The notes below the pieces were generated by a model, which saw only the letters and a list, made by a program, of their open reading frames with translations, ran no database searches and was not told the origin of the DNA. From positions 32,082,852 through 32,146,851 of the forward strand of contig NC_056040.1 in NCBI RefSeq assembly GCF_004379255.2: a stretch of DNA of 64,000 nt, in the 5' to 3' direction. Position numbers and translations under genes: made by a program. Shown here piece by piece: positions 32,421 to 44,436 of this stretch. Each line of letters starts with the position of its first letter. Within the stretch, counting starts at the first letter, position 1. The stretch is from Salvia splendens. Taxonomy: Eukaryota; Streptophyta; Magnoliopsida; Lamiales; Lamiaceae.

Positions 32421-33536
32421 TAGTAGGGTCAGAACACCAAAAAACATTTGGTCCTGACTACATTGCTTTTATGTTAGATGAAGAACCGACATCTATAAAA
32501 GTAGCCTTCGATAGCCCAGACGGGCTACATTGGAGAGAAGCTGTTCAAAACAAAATTGATTCAATTTTGCTAAACCACACTTGGGTGCTGGTAGATCTAC
32601 CTGAAGGTGCGAAACCTCTAGGTTGCAAATGGGTATGTAAAAGGAAATTTAAGGCCGATGGAACAGTGGATAAGTATAAAGCCCGACTAGTAGTAAACTG
32701 TTTTAAACAAAAGGAAGGACATGACTTCTTCGATACCTATTCACCTGTAACAAGGATTACATCTATTGCTGCATTGCACAATCTTGAGATTCATCAAATG
32801 GATGTAAAGACCGCGTTTCTAAATGGTGAACTAGAAGATGAAATGTATATGGAGCAACCCGAAGGGTTTGTAGTACCTGGACAAGAGAAAAAGGTATGCA
32901 AGCTCGTAAAGTCTCTATATGGATTGAAACAAGCGCCATTGCAATGGCACTTGAAGTTTGATAATGTGATGTTATCAAATGAGTTTAATATCAACGAGTG
33001 AGACAAATGTGTCTACATCAAGACCACTAATAACAGCCACGTTATAGTGTGTCCATACGTTGATGATATGTTAATTTTGGGTAGCAACACTCAAGTAATT
33101 AACGATACAAAGGCCATGTTAAAGAGAAAATTTGACATGAAAGACATGGGTCTAGCCGATGTAATTCTTGGAATGAAGATTCTAAGAATGTCTGATGGAA
33201 TCATCTTAACACAATCATATTATGTTGAGAAGATATTGAATAAATTCAAAGCCTATGATGGCACGCCGGTTAAGACTCCAATTGAACTCGACGTTCACTT
33301 GAGCAAGAACAAAGGCGAGCCCGTTGCACAAGAAGAATATGCACGGCTCATCGGCTGCATTATGTAGTTGACTAATTGCACTCGACCTGACATTGCTTGT
33401 GCCGTGAACAAGTTGAGTCGTTACACGAGCAACCCAAGCAAAGAGCATTGGAGAGCTCTTGTGAAGGTTTTGAGATATTTAAAACATACTCAAAATCATG
33501 GGCTACACTTCTCGAGATACCCCCGGTACTTGAAGG
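32417..33536 (+). pseudogene. Copia reverse transcriptase (element B), interrupted
   Basis: The reverse transcriptase fingers and palm are visible: GLHWREAVQNKIDSI, PLGCKWVCKRKFKADG, YKARLVVNCFKQ and VKTAFLNGELEDEMYM. The YVDDM catalytic motif comes after a premature stop at 32999-33001, and a second stop lies at 33365-33367. About five residues are missing after RITSI, just before AALHNLEIH. The RNase H connection (NKLSRYTSNPSKEHW) runs to 33536, where the long-LTR Ty3 element is inserted. Confidence 0.88.
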
Positions 33537-36500
33537 TGTAGCACCCCAGAAAATTGTGACACTTTTTTATTATTATTTTTATTTGATGGCTTAATTTATT
33601 TTAATTAATATGGATATTGAATGAGAATTTCTTTTGTGGAAATTGAGTCTCTATGTGTTTGAGTTAATTATGTGAAATTAGTTGTTGTAAGTTATGTGAG
33701 TTAATGTGATTAAGCTTCCAATGTGTGAATTAACTTAAATGGGATAATGCATAATCATTCTAGCCAGTTTATTTGAAATTTTCGGCCCTCCTATTTATTG
33801 GAAATAATACTTTCTTTCTTGGATTTAATTAATTGCTTTGGGATATTTATCAAAATTAAATCCAAACCAAATTATCCCTATGCTATTCTACATGATTTTC
33901 GACCCCTTCGCCATCCCTTGATATTTTTGAAATCTCCTATTAATTAGGAGAAGTAATTATTTTTGTAGATTTAACTGGTATCTTTTTTATCTCTTTCATT
34001 GAATTAAAATCCAATTAAATCTTACCATATCTTGCAAAATCTCTCCATATCCTATTTTAATTAGGATTTGATTCTTTCTTTCCCTAAAACCTCATAATTT
34101 TCACCCATTTGCCTTTCAATTACTTGTGGGATTAATTTATTTTTACCTTTTTTGTGGGAGTCTTTTCCTACAAGAAATTACCAAATTTAAATCCTATTCC
34201 TATTTGATTTGAAGATTTAAGTATTTTTCCTTGATTTTTCCCATTATACACGCCCCTTTTTATTTCCCCACTTGGAGATGCTTGAATTATTTTGTTACCT
34301 TATTTAAGAGATACTCAATATCTTTTTACCTATTTTGTGAGTATCTTTCTCTCCAAGTAAATACCAAATAAATATCTATGCTCATTAAATAGCAATTTTC
34401 AAAAATTACTCCCCCACATACTACACGCCTATTTTCCTTTTAATGGTGTGATTTATTCATTGACCTCTATTTTATTCTTCCACAATTTTAATTGCTTTAT
34501 TGTGAGATTTATCCTAGACTATAAATTAAAAGAACCCTAACCCTAGCCCTCATATTTTCGCCTCCCTCTTCTCTCCATACCACACGTCTCTCTCTTCCTC
34601 TCCTTCTCCACCAATCCTTCACCAACTCCTTGTTCTTGCATCATTGGGAGTAGGAAATTCAAGATTCATCGAAGAATCTCATCATTCGTCATTCCTACCG
34701 ATTGTTTTTCAAGAGAAAGGTATACTTTGATTCATCTTTCTCCTTCTTACCATTGAATCCATGTTTCTTGATCCCCTCATGCATATAGTGAGTGTAGAAA
34801 TTATAGATCTAAAAATTAATCGGTTGGGAAGGATGTTTGCATGAGAAAGTATGTGTATGTGCGTGTATGTATGTGTGTGTGTGAGTTTGTGGATGATTCA
34901 TTGGTGAATGCTATGTGTAAATAGGAGAACATGATGTCGTTTTTGAAGCGGGAATATGTGTTGAAAGCATGAATATGTATGTGTGGATGAATGATAGACA
35001 AACCCTAGTTTGTAAATGTTGAGCATGAAAACTGTGGTGTTCGGACAGTAGGTTCCGACGAGTGTTTGGCCGACCAAACGATCTTATTTTGGCACGAAAT
35101 TTTAACTGAGTAAAATTTTTACGTGTTTTCTGTGTTGTGTCAAAATTTCAGCCTCTTTTGACGAAAGAAGAATTTTTAACGAATTTTTCAATTGAACTAC
35201 GCAGTCCTGTCAGAATTTGTATTCTTTTCTAGTGAGTTTCGTTTTTGTATTGACCGATCTAAAGATGTGATTTTGGTGTGGATTTTTAACTGGATGAACC
35301 TTGATGTGTCTACTGTGTGGTGACCAAATTTTAGCTTCAAATGATATCGGATGGATTTTTTAATGATTTTTACAAAACGACTGCGTTGTTCTGCCAGATT
35401 CATGTCTTGATTGAAATAGTCTTGTTGGCAAGTTTTGAATGAAATACATGATACATGTGTGAGTAAGAACTTATCCTATGATGTGATTATGCGTTGCACG
35501 TTGATGTATGCCAAAGGGTTCGCATCGTTTATGATGGTGAACGTTGGGATGGGCAATATGAGAAAACGATGAAAGGAACGATAGGGCATGCATGAGTAAT
35601 GTGTTGATAAACAACTGATTGTGTTATATTATGTGGTTATGATGTTGATAAGGGTTGTTGTGCGTACGTGGGTACGGAGAGCAATGATTTCAATAAAGTT
35701 GTGAACCGTGTTTGTAAGCAATCGAGGTGAGCTTTCTTTTACTAAACACTTTTACGCTTTCAAAAGTATGATACGGTGTTACAAGGGTGGTTTAAAGTGT
35801 TATGTCATGCCATGATTGTTTTGATGTTGAGATTGTTGCCTGATGCCTAGTTCGTTTGAGCTTGCTCCGTTAGGCTATAGGGCTATGTTGAGATTGTTGC
35901 CTGATGCCTAGTTCGTCTGAGTTTACTCCGTTAGGCTATAGGGCTATGTGTGAAACGAATTCGGATCTCAGCTGTGTACACAGAGGGGATCGTGAGCCGT
36001 CCTTGCTAGTCGGCCGGTCTCGTGGGCGAATAGTGTGACCACACTTTCGTCGCACTATGGTAAGAGGATGTGATTGATTGATTGTGGCGAAAGTGGGGAG
36101 ATTGTTTTGACTGGCCAGTCTACGAAAATGTTTTGTGATACTCGATGATATTCTTTTCTAAATGTAAAAACTTGAGTTCACTATGGTATGAGTGACATAA
36201 CTTTTATCAAATATTTTGGCGTGTGTCCACTGAGTATATCAAGTACTCAGCCCTGCATGTGTTTTCCCTATGTGCAGGTTGAGCGGGATGTTGCGGCGGA
36301 TGTTGAGTCGAGCCTTAAGAAATTCCGGATGCGTCGTGTCTTCATACATAGGCGTCTCCCTATGACTCTCTAGACACCTTTATTCCGCTGCCTTGTTTCG
36401 AATCGTTCTTGATAATGTCTTTCGTTTTGCTCTACACTACTTTATGACATTAATTACCTTGAGATATTAACCCGTTGCTTAATTGTTTAATCGATTAAAA

Positions 36501-36628
36501 CTTTTCTTTTGAAGCTTTGTTTAAGATGTTGTCTTTCATTGTTTTCCCCTTTTCTTCCCCGCTCCTTAGACCCTCCCCTCGTCACGTTTTCCCCGTCTTC
36601 ACTATCCTTAGTAAGGGCGGTCGTGACA
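33537..36628 (+). repeat. 5' LTR of the long-LTR element
   Basis: It starts TGTAGCACCCC and ends GTCGTGACA. It holds the conserved hairpin at 36230-36250 and a tandem duplication of about 63 bp (35838-35945, CCTGATGCCTAGTTCGT blocks). Confidence 0.9.
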
Positions 36629-36631
36629 AAG

Positions 36632-36643
36632 TGGTATCAGAGC
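36632..36643 (+). promoter_or_regulatory. Primer-binding site (initiator Met tRNA)
   Basis: Perfect TGGTATCAGAGC three bases after the 5' LTR. Confidence 0.85.
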
Positions 36644-37081
36644 TTCGTTCTTTCGCTCTGGTCCGAGAGTCTTCTTTCAGATTAAGTCTAGATTAGTACC
36701 CTTAGACTAAAAATGTCATGAAGGCTCAACATCTGAGGCATCACGCTCAACCACAAGAAAGTGAGGTATGTTTTAAGTTATTGAAAGAATATGGAATTGA
36801 TGATGATATGATAAGGGTGTATTGGCAAGAGTATGCATGTGTATGGAAGTTATGTGTGAATATGCTAATGTGATGATACGATTATGTTGGAACATGAGCA
36901 TGAGTGACATGATGTTGTAAATGTGTGCTATGTGTGAGAAAGTGTGAAAGTACTACGACATAAGCATGCGAACATAGGAAGCCACGTGGGAGTTAGAAGA
37001 TAGGATGAAAGAAAAGTACCCCGAGTTGTTTTTGTGAGACGACCAAATTTCGGGACGAAATTTCTGATAAGAGGGAAAGAA

Positions 37082-39260
37082 TGCAGCACCCCGAAAAATT
37101 GTGACTTTTTTTAATTATTATTTTTATTTGATGGCTTATTTTATTTTAATTAATATGGATGTTGAATGAGAGTTTCTTTTGTGGAAATTGAGTCTATATC
37201 TGTTTGAGTTAATTATGTGAAATTAGTTGTTGTGAGTTATGTGAGTTAATGTGATTAAGCTTCCAATGTGTGAATCAACTTAAATGGGATAATGCATAAT
37301 CATTCTAGCCATTTTATTTGAAATTTTCGGCCCTCCTATTTATTGAAAATAATACTTTCTTTCTTGGATTTATATAATTACTTTGGGATATTTATCCAAA
37401 TTAAATCCAAACCAAATTATCCCTATGCTATTCTACATGATTTTCGACCCCTTGGCCATCCCTTGAAATTTTTGAAATCTCCTATTAATTAGGAGAAATA
37501 ATTATTTTGTAGATTTAATTGGTATCTTGTTTATCTCTTTCCTTGAATTAAAATCCAATTAAATCTTACCATATCTTGCTAAATCTCTTCATATCCTATT
37601 TTAATTAGGATTTGATTCTTTCTTTCCCTAAAACCCCATAATTTTCGCCCATATGCCTTTCAATTACTTATGGGATTAATTTATTTTTACCTTTTTTGTG
37701 GAGTCTTTTCCTACAAGAAATTACCAAATTTAAATCCTATTCCTATTTGATTTGAGGATCTAAGTATTTTTCCTTGATTTTTCCCACTATACACACCTCT
37801 TTTTATTTCCCCACTTGGAGATGCTTGAATTATTTTGTTACCTTATTTATGAGATACTCAATATCTTTTTACCTATTTTGTGAGTATCTTTTTCTCCAAG
37901 TAAATACCAACTAAATATCTATGCTAATTAAATAGCAATTTTAAAAAATTACTCCCCCACATACTACACGCATATTTACCTTTTAATGGTGGGATTTATT
38001 CATTGACCTCTATTTTATTCTTCCACAATTTTAATTGCTTTATTGTGGGATTTATCATAGACTATAAATTAAAAGAACCCTAACCCTAGCCCTCATATTT
38101 TCGCCTCCCTCTTCTCTCCATACCACACGTCTCTCTCTTCCTCTCCTTCTCCACCAATCCTTCACCAATTCCTTGTTCTTGCATCATTGTGGAGTTGGAA
38201 ATTCAAGATTCATCGAAGAATCTCATCATTCGTCATTCCTACTGATTGTTTTTCATGAGAAAGGTATACTTTGATTCATCTTTCTCCTTATTACCATTGA
38301 ATCCATGTTTCTTGATCCCCTCATGCATATAGTGAGTGTAGAAATCGTAGATCTAAAAATTAATCGGTTGGGAAGGATGTTTGCATGAGAAAGTATGTGT
38401 ATGTGCGGTGTTATAAGGGTGGTTTAAAGTGTTATGTCATGCCATGAATGTTTTGATGTTGAGATTGTTGCCTGATGCCTAGTTCGTTTGAGCTTGCTCC
38501 GTTAGGCTATAGGGCTATGTTGAGATTGTTGCTTGATGCCTAGTTCGTCTGAGTTTACTCCGTTAGGCTATAGGGCTATGTGTGAAATGAATTCGGGTCT
38601 CAGCTGTGTACACAGAGGGGATCGTGAGCCGTCCTTGCTAGTCGGCCGGTCTCGTGGGCGAATAGTGTGGCCACACTTTCGTCGCACTATGGTAAGAGGA
38701 TGTGATTGATTGATTGTGGCGAAAGTGGGGAGATTGTTTTGACTGGTCAGTCTACGAAAATGTTTTGTGATACTCGATGATATTCTTTTCTAAATGTAAA
38801 AACTCGAGTTCACTATGGTATGGGTGACATAACTTTTATCAAATATTTTGGTGTGTGTCCACTGAGTATATTAAGTACTCAGCCCTGCATGTGTATTCCC
38901 TATGTGCAGGTTGAGCGGGATGTTGCAGCGGATGTTGAGTCGAGCCTTAAGAAATTTCGGATGCGTCGTGTCTTCATACATAGGCGTCTCCCTATGACTC
39001 TCTAGACACCTTTATTTCGCTGCCTTGTTTCGAATCGTTCTTAATAATGTCTTTCGTTTTGCTCTACACTACTTTATGACATTAATTACCATGAGATATT
39101 AACATGTTGCTTAATTGTTTAATAGATTAAAACTTTTCTTTTGAAGCTTTGTTTAAGATGTTGCCTTTCATTGTTTTCCCCTTTTCTTCCCCGCTCCTTA
39201 GTCCCTCCCCACGTCACGTTTTCCCCGTCTTCACTGTCCTTAGTAAGGGCGGTCGTGACA
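37082..39260 (+). repeat. 3' LTR of the long-LTR element, internally deleted
   Basis: It aligns closely to the 5' LTR from TGCAGCACCCC to GTCGTGACA, except for a deletion at about 38407 that joins ATGTGCG directly to GTGTTATAAGGG. The hairpin is at 38862-38882. Confidence 0.9.
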
Positions 39261-39265
39261 GAAGG

Positions 39266-41203
39266 GTACTGTGATGCAAATTGGATATCCGACAATAGAG
39301 ACTCACTTTCAACAAGTGGATACGTCTTTATTATTATGGGTGGTGTTGTATCGTGGAAATCCACAAAACAGACATGTATAGCCCGATCAACAATGTAATC
39401 GGAGTTCATTGCCTTAAATGAGCCTGGTGAGGAAGCCGAGTGGCTTAAGAACTTCCTTGAAGATATTCCATGTTGGTCTAAGCCAGTGCTGTTAGGGTTG
39501 GTATACTAGAAATCACCTTTCGAGTGATTGAATACTGTAAAACTCTAGTAATTATTTTCCAATGAATGCAACAGATTATTTTTGTCATAATGTTGTTATG
39601 TTTTACATTTAATGGATGTTTATTGCATATTTAAATGTGTAAGCGAACATAACATAAGTCTAAGTCTTTGTTCTAGTAGACCGGTTGTGGGCTGCGCTCA
39701 ATTTAAGGTACGCAATCAGTTCTGAACAAAGAAAAATAAGAATTTCACAACCCAGATAGACCTAGACTACCTATCGTGAAAGGTTGCAATGTCAGTCCGA
39801 TTATTTCTAAGCCTTATTGAAATATGATGACGTTGGTGTGGTATAGCACTGAATGGATCTAACAGCAAGACGAGTCTTTATGCTATCTACTGAAAGACGA
39901 GGTCTTGATAATTAATTTCTTAATCAATGTACGTTAGCATTGAGCATACGATATTGAGTATCTACTACTTTGACTTACCAAACGTGCGGGTTTTTCGTCA
40001 CCCAACGATCCAGGTATATTGGGTAGTGGTGATCATTATCTAGCGGTGCTAGGATTGCTATTATGTTGAATCGTGCGCGAGAAGAGTCTCGTTTGATAAC
40101 ATCCACAAGAGGAGCTCGAAACAAGGTTTTATTATTTGGAACCTAGCTAGTTGGAGTTTAATTACTCTATGAATAATAAATAAGAGTTTCTTGCTAAGTT
40201 CACTCTTGGAGAATAAAATATGTTAATTAATCAAGTCCATAGCAGACATTAATTAATTAATGGATGTTTCTATCTTAAGCGCGGGAAATGAATTAAACAA
40301 ATAAAAGGAAACGCGGAATACTTGTAATTTCGGATTTGGAAAGGCAGTGCAATATTACTTCTGTAGTGGCTGCTTGTAATATTCCAATATAAGCTTATAT
40401 TAAATTGTGGGTTCAATTTAATTAGTAAAAAGCTAATTGGGTGAGGCCATGTCCAAATTCTTCCTTAGATCCCTGACTGGGCCCAATATGTGACTTAATA
40501 TAAATAGGAGAATAAAGGAGACAGAAATAACAATTATTATTGCTCCCAATTTTCGTCCCCCCTCTCTAAAGAGAGAGAGTTCAAAAATTACTTCTTCCGT
40601 GAGCTGAGTTCTGTCTTCATTATTCGAGTCCTAGTATTCTGGTGAGATTTGCCCACACAAATATCAGTATACAATCCGGGACACCAGTCAGAAGATCCGA
40701 GGTCGAGTACTGAAGATCTTCACGAGGAGACGAAGCAAGCCATCATCAATTCTTGATTGAATCAACGAGGTAAATTGGCTAATTCCGTAGTAAGCATGTT
40801 TTAGGGATTTTATATGCTAAAGCATGTTTTAATTCAAGTTATGAGCATGATACATGTGATAATTACGCGAATAGATTTTGTCTAGATAATATGCTAAATA
40901 GATCAAATTATGTGATCCATTAGAACATGCACGCTTTCGCTGCCAACCCCTTCAAGTGACACCAGTGCTGGTCCACTGCGATAGCCAAGCGACTATTGGA
41001 AGGGCAAACAATGGCTTCTATAAAGGTAAGTCTTGACATATACGTCGACGACATAACACCGTGAGACATTTGATCACAACAGGGGTGATTACAATTGACT
41101 ATGTGAAGTCAATAGATAATCTAGCGGATCCGCTAACCAAAGGGTTAAACCGTGATCAAATGAATAAGTTGCTAGAGGGAATGAGTTTGAAATCCACAAA
41201 CTA
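39266..41203 (+). pseudogene. Copia RNase H (element B), split by a solo LTR
   Basis: Resuming after the GAAGG duplication: [20 protein letters not shown] and [12 protein letters not shown], then a stop in place of a residue, then EFIALNE and EAEWLKNFLED. The solo LTR at 39490-40954 interrupts here. After it, VHCDSQATIGRA, a frame change, then VKSIDNLADPLTKGL and the end near LEGMSLKSTN at 41203. This is the copia RNase H C-terminus. Confidence 0.88.
39490..40954 (+). repeat. Solo LTR of copia family C (plus strand)
   Basis: 1,465 bp, TGTTAGGGTTGG to CAACCCCTTCA. It is clearly homologous to the minus-strand solo LTR 54910-56376. Flanking AGTGC (39485-39489) and AGTGA (40955-40959) fit a 5-bp duplication with one later change. 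There are no internal domains of its own. Confidence 0.88.
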
Positions 41204-41765
41204 AAGAATTGTCATAGTGGTAACCCAACCATGATGACTGGAGATCCCAAGAACTTGGTTCAAAGGGACAACTAAGCTATGAGAGTTCATGAGAAACACT
41301 CAACTATATCTATTCCATAGAGAGCAATAGAGTGTAGGTAAACTTGCCTAGTGGTGAGGCTAAGTCTATGACTTTTAATGACTCTTAAGGATCTCGAGTA
41401 GATTGAGTTCTCAAGGAGACCGAGTAGGGCAAGATACTCGATTAGGAATCACCTATATAAGTGTGAAGTGAGGTCGCTTCGAATAACACACTTATGAATC
41501 CAAAGTGGTGTCCAAGGCCGCAAAGCAAACAAAACGTGAGAACGGATGAGGTTGAGGTGTTTAAGCGTTAACACCATTGTCTCGGTGTACGCCGTGGGCG
41601 ATTAGTTCAAATCATCGCGCTACTAAGCCGTCTGTGTATCCGATGGTGTCGACTATGAAGGGTTCAAAGCCAAAAACTACCTATCCTTATGCTTATATAC
41701 CTCGTGAGGGTTGAGCTTGTGTCTGTATGCATATGCATTTGGCTATTTCCACTCATGTGGGGGAT
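41204..41765 (+). other. 3' non-coding region of copia B
   Basis: About 560 bp between the RNase H stop and the 3' LTR, without an open frame, ending in the TGTGGGGGA purine tract. Confidence 0.7.
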
Positions 41766-42934
41766 TATTGGAATCTTGAATTTAAGATGTCCGGTCAACG
41801 AAGTTTGACCAATAATAAATGTGACGAGAAATTTAATTTTTGGAAATTAAATGATATAGCGTTGATCTACGTTCCGCGTAGATGACCGTAGTATATTCAC
41901 TTTCTCAAATCGGATTCCCGGTGAGTGAGAAATAGTGGATAAAAGTTGGTCATATTGTAGCTTTTGATAAAGCTATGAGTTGAAAGTGTAGGGAGTAATT
42001 AACTAGTGTTAATTATCCCACATAGGAGATGAGACACATCTTTAAATGTGTATTTATTAAGTGACTTACTACACTTAGTAATTATCGTGGACTAAGATGG
42101 GTGAAAGAGCCCACAGGCGCGCACACGCGCGCCGAGCCGTGCCCGTGCCCTTGCCCTTGGTCTTGGTCTTGGATTTGGACTTGGACTTGGACTTGGACTT
42201 GGATCTTGGTCTTTGGGTGGTCTTTGGGCTTGGTTCTTGGGCTTGTCCCTGGACCCAGACTTAACGTTTTGGACCACCTCAGTTTTGGGCAGCAGCCTGA
42301 TCAACTCGACATGTTGCGCCTTGATCAGCAGCCTGATCAACTCGGCCTGCTGCGCCTTGAGCGATGGCTTGATCCGTGTCTTGATCAAGTCACGAAGTCC
42401 ATATGTGACGGTTGAACTAGGGCATCTACAGCGTCTAGATTCAACGTCGACCACTCCAGCTTTCAAACTCGTAGCGGCCGGCGGTTACAGGCCCACCATG
42501 ATCAGCCATGATGACAGCCATCAAGGCTGAGTTGACCCCCGCAGTGGACCAAGCCTATAAATAGGCTAGTCATTCCTTGCATTAGTAGAACAGAACATCA
42601 TACGAACATACTCACAAGCATCATACTCTCTCTGCATTGTCTTTCTTCCCGAAGCTCTGCCCTCTCCTTTTCCAGTTCGCCGGAGCTCTGTTGATTGCGG
42701 TGCTGCTTCACCAAAGACGTAGCCGTTTTATCTTTGGGGACGACACGCCAAACCGAGAGCACTACCGGGGCGTATCTCGTCTTGCGGAAAGAGGCCTCCT
42801 CGACTCGGCTAAGTTTTATTTCCAGTTTACAGTTTCGATTTCATTGTAATTTTAAGTTTTAGTTCTTCCTTCTTGAGTTGTATTACGCCCGATATTGTTT
42901 ATCTCTTGTAATTCCAGTATCATATCCACCAACA
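41766..42934 (+). repeat. 3' LTR of copia B
   Basis: It starts TATTGGAATC (first bases mutated from TGTTGG) and ends CACCAACA, followed by GTATA. The microsatellite region has changed to CTTGGA/CTTGGT mixtures at 42150-42250. Confidence 0.9.
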
Positions 42935-42939
42935 GTATA

Positions 42940-43066
42940 TATAAAGTAGGAATAGTTTAAGGCATTGAGTTCATTAGCCCGTCGGTATGTCTAATGAAAT
43001 TGACTATGAATGGTTTAAAAACCTAAGTTAAATCTTCAATTAATCTTAAGAACTGTGCAAAGAGTG
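42940..43066. other. Short spacer
   Basis: AT-rich sequence between copia B and the hAT-like element. Nothing recognised. Confidence 0.5.
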
Positions 43067-43074
43067 CATGCATG

Positions 43075-43985
43075 CAGAGGCAGACACACGTTCAAGGAGG
43101 GGAAGGCTTAAGCCTTCACCCAATTTTTTCTTTTAGGGTTTTTCTATTGCTAAAATTTTCAAAAATTCTTAGCTTATGGGTTTAGCCCTTATCAAACTGT
43201 TGTTTAAGACTAAATCATTATACGTTGTATGGTAAAAGAGGTTGAACAATCAAGAAATAAAAAGGTGCAGAAGGATGAAATTATGAATGGTTGTACCGAG
43301 ATGGATTGAGGAAGAAGATGACTTCTAAAAAAAAGTTAGTAATACAAAAACAATTAATATTATTAATGTGTCCAAATGATGTGCTTCTTTAAAAATGTCA
43401 GTTAATTTATTGGCTACAGATTAAGTAAATTGCAGTGCTAAGGAGTGTTACGGTCAAACATTTGTTTTTATTAAGGAGTTTTAACTATACTTTAATCTAA
43501 TAACTTAGTTTCCCATTAATGAATTCAATAAATTCTAAATTTTCTTCTCCGCTTTAACTTTTTCCTTTTCCTTTTCCTTTGCAAATAATTCAAGTAAAAC
43601 TCAAAATTCATTTTTATAGTGACTTTAAACTATAAGTTAATTTTTCTCTTTTTTCTTTTCAATTTAATTATGTAAAAATATTTTTTTTCTATATTTTTAT
43701 TAATATACATTTTTGTCACAAAAAATGTTCTATCTGTTTACGAAAATTTGTCTAATTTTTTATTTTGGTATGTCCATTAAAATTAGTGTCATTTGTATAT
43801 TTATGGAAACTTGTTCACCAATTTTTCTCCTTTTTTCTTATACTTACTGACTATTTCTCGTATTCTGTGTAACTTACCGATATACATTTAAACTTGATCT
43901 CGTTCACAAACAAGACTATTTTTCGTTGACAATGCTATATACATAGCAAAGCCCCTACAAACAAAAAATTATGCGTCCGCCCCTG
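43075..43985. mobile_element. Non-autonomous hAT-like element
   Basis: The ends CAGAGGCAGACAC and, reversed, CAGGGGCGGACGC form a short inverted repeat. CATGCATG lies on both sides (43067-43074, 43986-43993), the 8-bp length expected for hAT. The 911-bp interior is AT-rich without transposase. The duplication is self-complementary and low complexity, which weakens it as evidence. Confidence 0.65.
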
Positions 43986-44132
43986 CATGCATGCATATGT
44001 TTCTTGTATTCATGGAGCTTATAGGATTTTAACTAATGTTGGGGACCGTTGGTATTTAGGCGTGAGATCACGGGGAGCCTTTTGGCTCACCACCTCTTGT
44101 AACCTCCATTGTCTTAATATCAATGATGGTTC

Positions 44133-44313
44133 TGTAGGAAAGAAATCAGGCACATTATATGTAATTGATATGGGAGAATAATTACATAAGATAGAATGCA
44201 TTAATGTAAAATTAGGTTTACCTTCTTTTGCATGGTTGTAGCCTATATATGAGTTGTATAGCCTCTGTGAATAATCGATCAATGAAGAATGAACCTTTAT
44301 ACCAATTTCTAAA
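44133..44313 (+). repeat. 5' LTR of copia A2
   Basis: 181 bp, TGTAGGAAAGAAATCAGG to TTTCTAAA (mutated from ACA). TATATATGAG near 44247 is a plausible TATA. Confidence 0.92.
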
Positions 44314-44328
44314 TGGTACCAGAGCAGG
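44314..44328 (+). promoter_or_regulatory. Primer-binding site of A2
   Basis: TGGTACCAGAGCAGG, one base off the initiator Met complement TGGTATCAGAGC, directly after the LTR. Confidence 0.8.
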
Positions 44329-44436
44329 AAGAAGCTCTTAGGCTCAGAAAATTCTCATCATAGCCCGAATATACTAATCCCGACCTTTTTTCAAGCCTAA
44401 ACGATCCAAAAAATACCCAACCTACAACACAGAAAA

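Larger units (their letters stand above)
33537..39260 (+). mobile_element. Long-LTR, short-interior Ty3/gypsy-type element inside copia B
   Basis: LTRs of 3,092 bp (33537-36628) and 2,179 bp (37082-39260) enclose only 453 bp. The perfect GAAGG duplication lies at 33532-33536 and 39261-39265. The Met-tRNA priming site TGGTATCAGAGC is at 36632-36643. The 3' interior ends with the GGACGAAATTTC and purine-tract motif typical of Ty3 elements. No gag or pol is present, so it is non-autonomous. The 3' LTR lacks about 0.9 kb that the 5' LTR has (about 34860-35770). Only a short 61-codon frame in each LTR is shared, and I do not think it is a gene. Confidence 0.92.
28487..42934 (+). mobile_element. 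Ty1/copia retrotransposon B with two nested insertions
   Basis: LTRs lie at 28487-29561 and 41766-42934, with an intact GTATA duplication (28482-28486, 42935-42939). Without the insertions (33537-39260 plus 39490-40954) the element is about 7.2 kb. The internal order gag, protease, integrase, reverse transcriptase, RNase H defines copia. Several stops and frameshifts inactivate it. About 560 bp of non-coding sequence precedes the 3' LTR, with the purine tract TGTGGGGGA at its end. No standard Met-tRNA priming site is visible after the 5' LTR. Confidence 0.92.

Noticed and set aside
36188..36373. 61-codon frame present in both LTRs of the long-LTR element (also 38820-39005)
   Set aside because: It occurs in both LTR copies because they are duplicates, has no known domain, and overlaps the conserved hairpin and GTGCAGGTTGA block, which explain its conservation better than protein coding.
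42092..42466. Minus frame rich in Pro-Ser and Pro-Arg repeats
   Set aside because: It is a translation of the CTTGGT-type microsatellite in the copia B LTR, not a gene.
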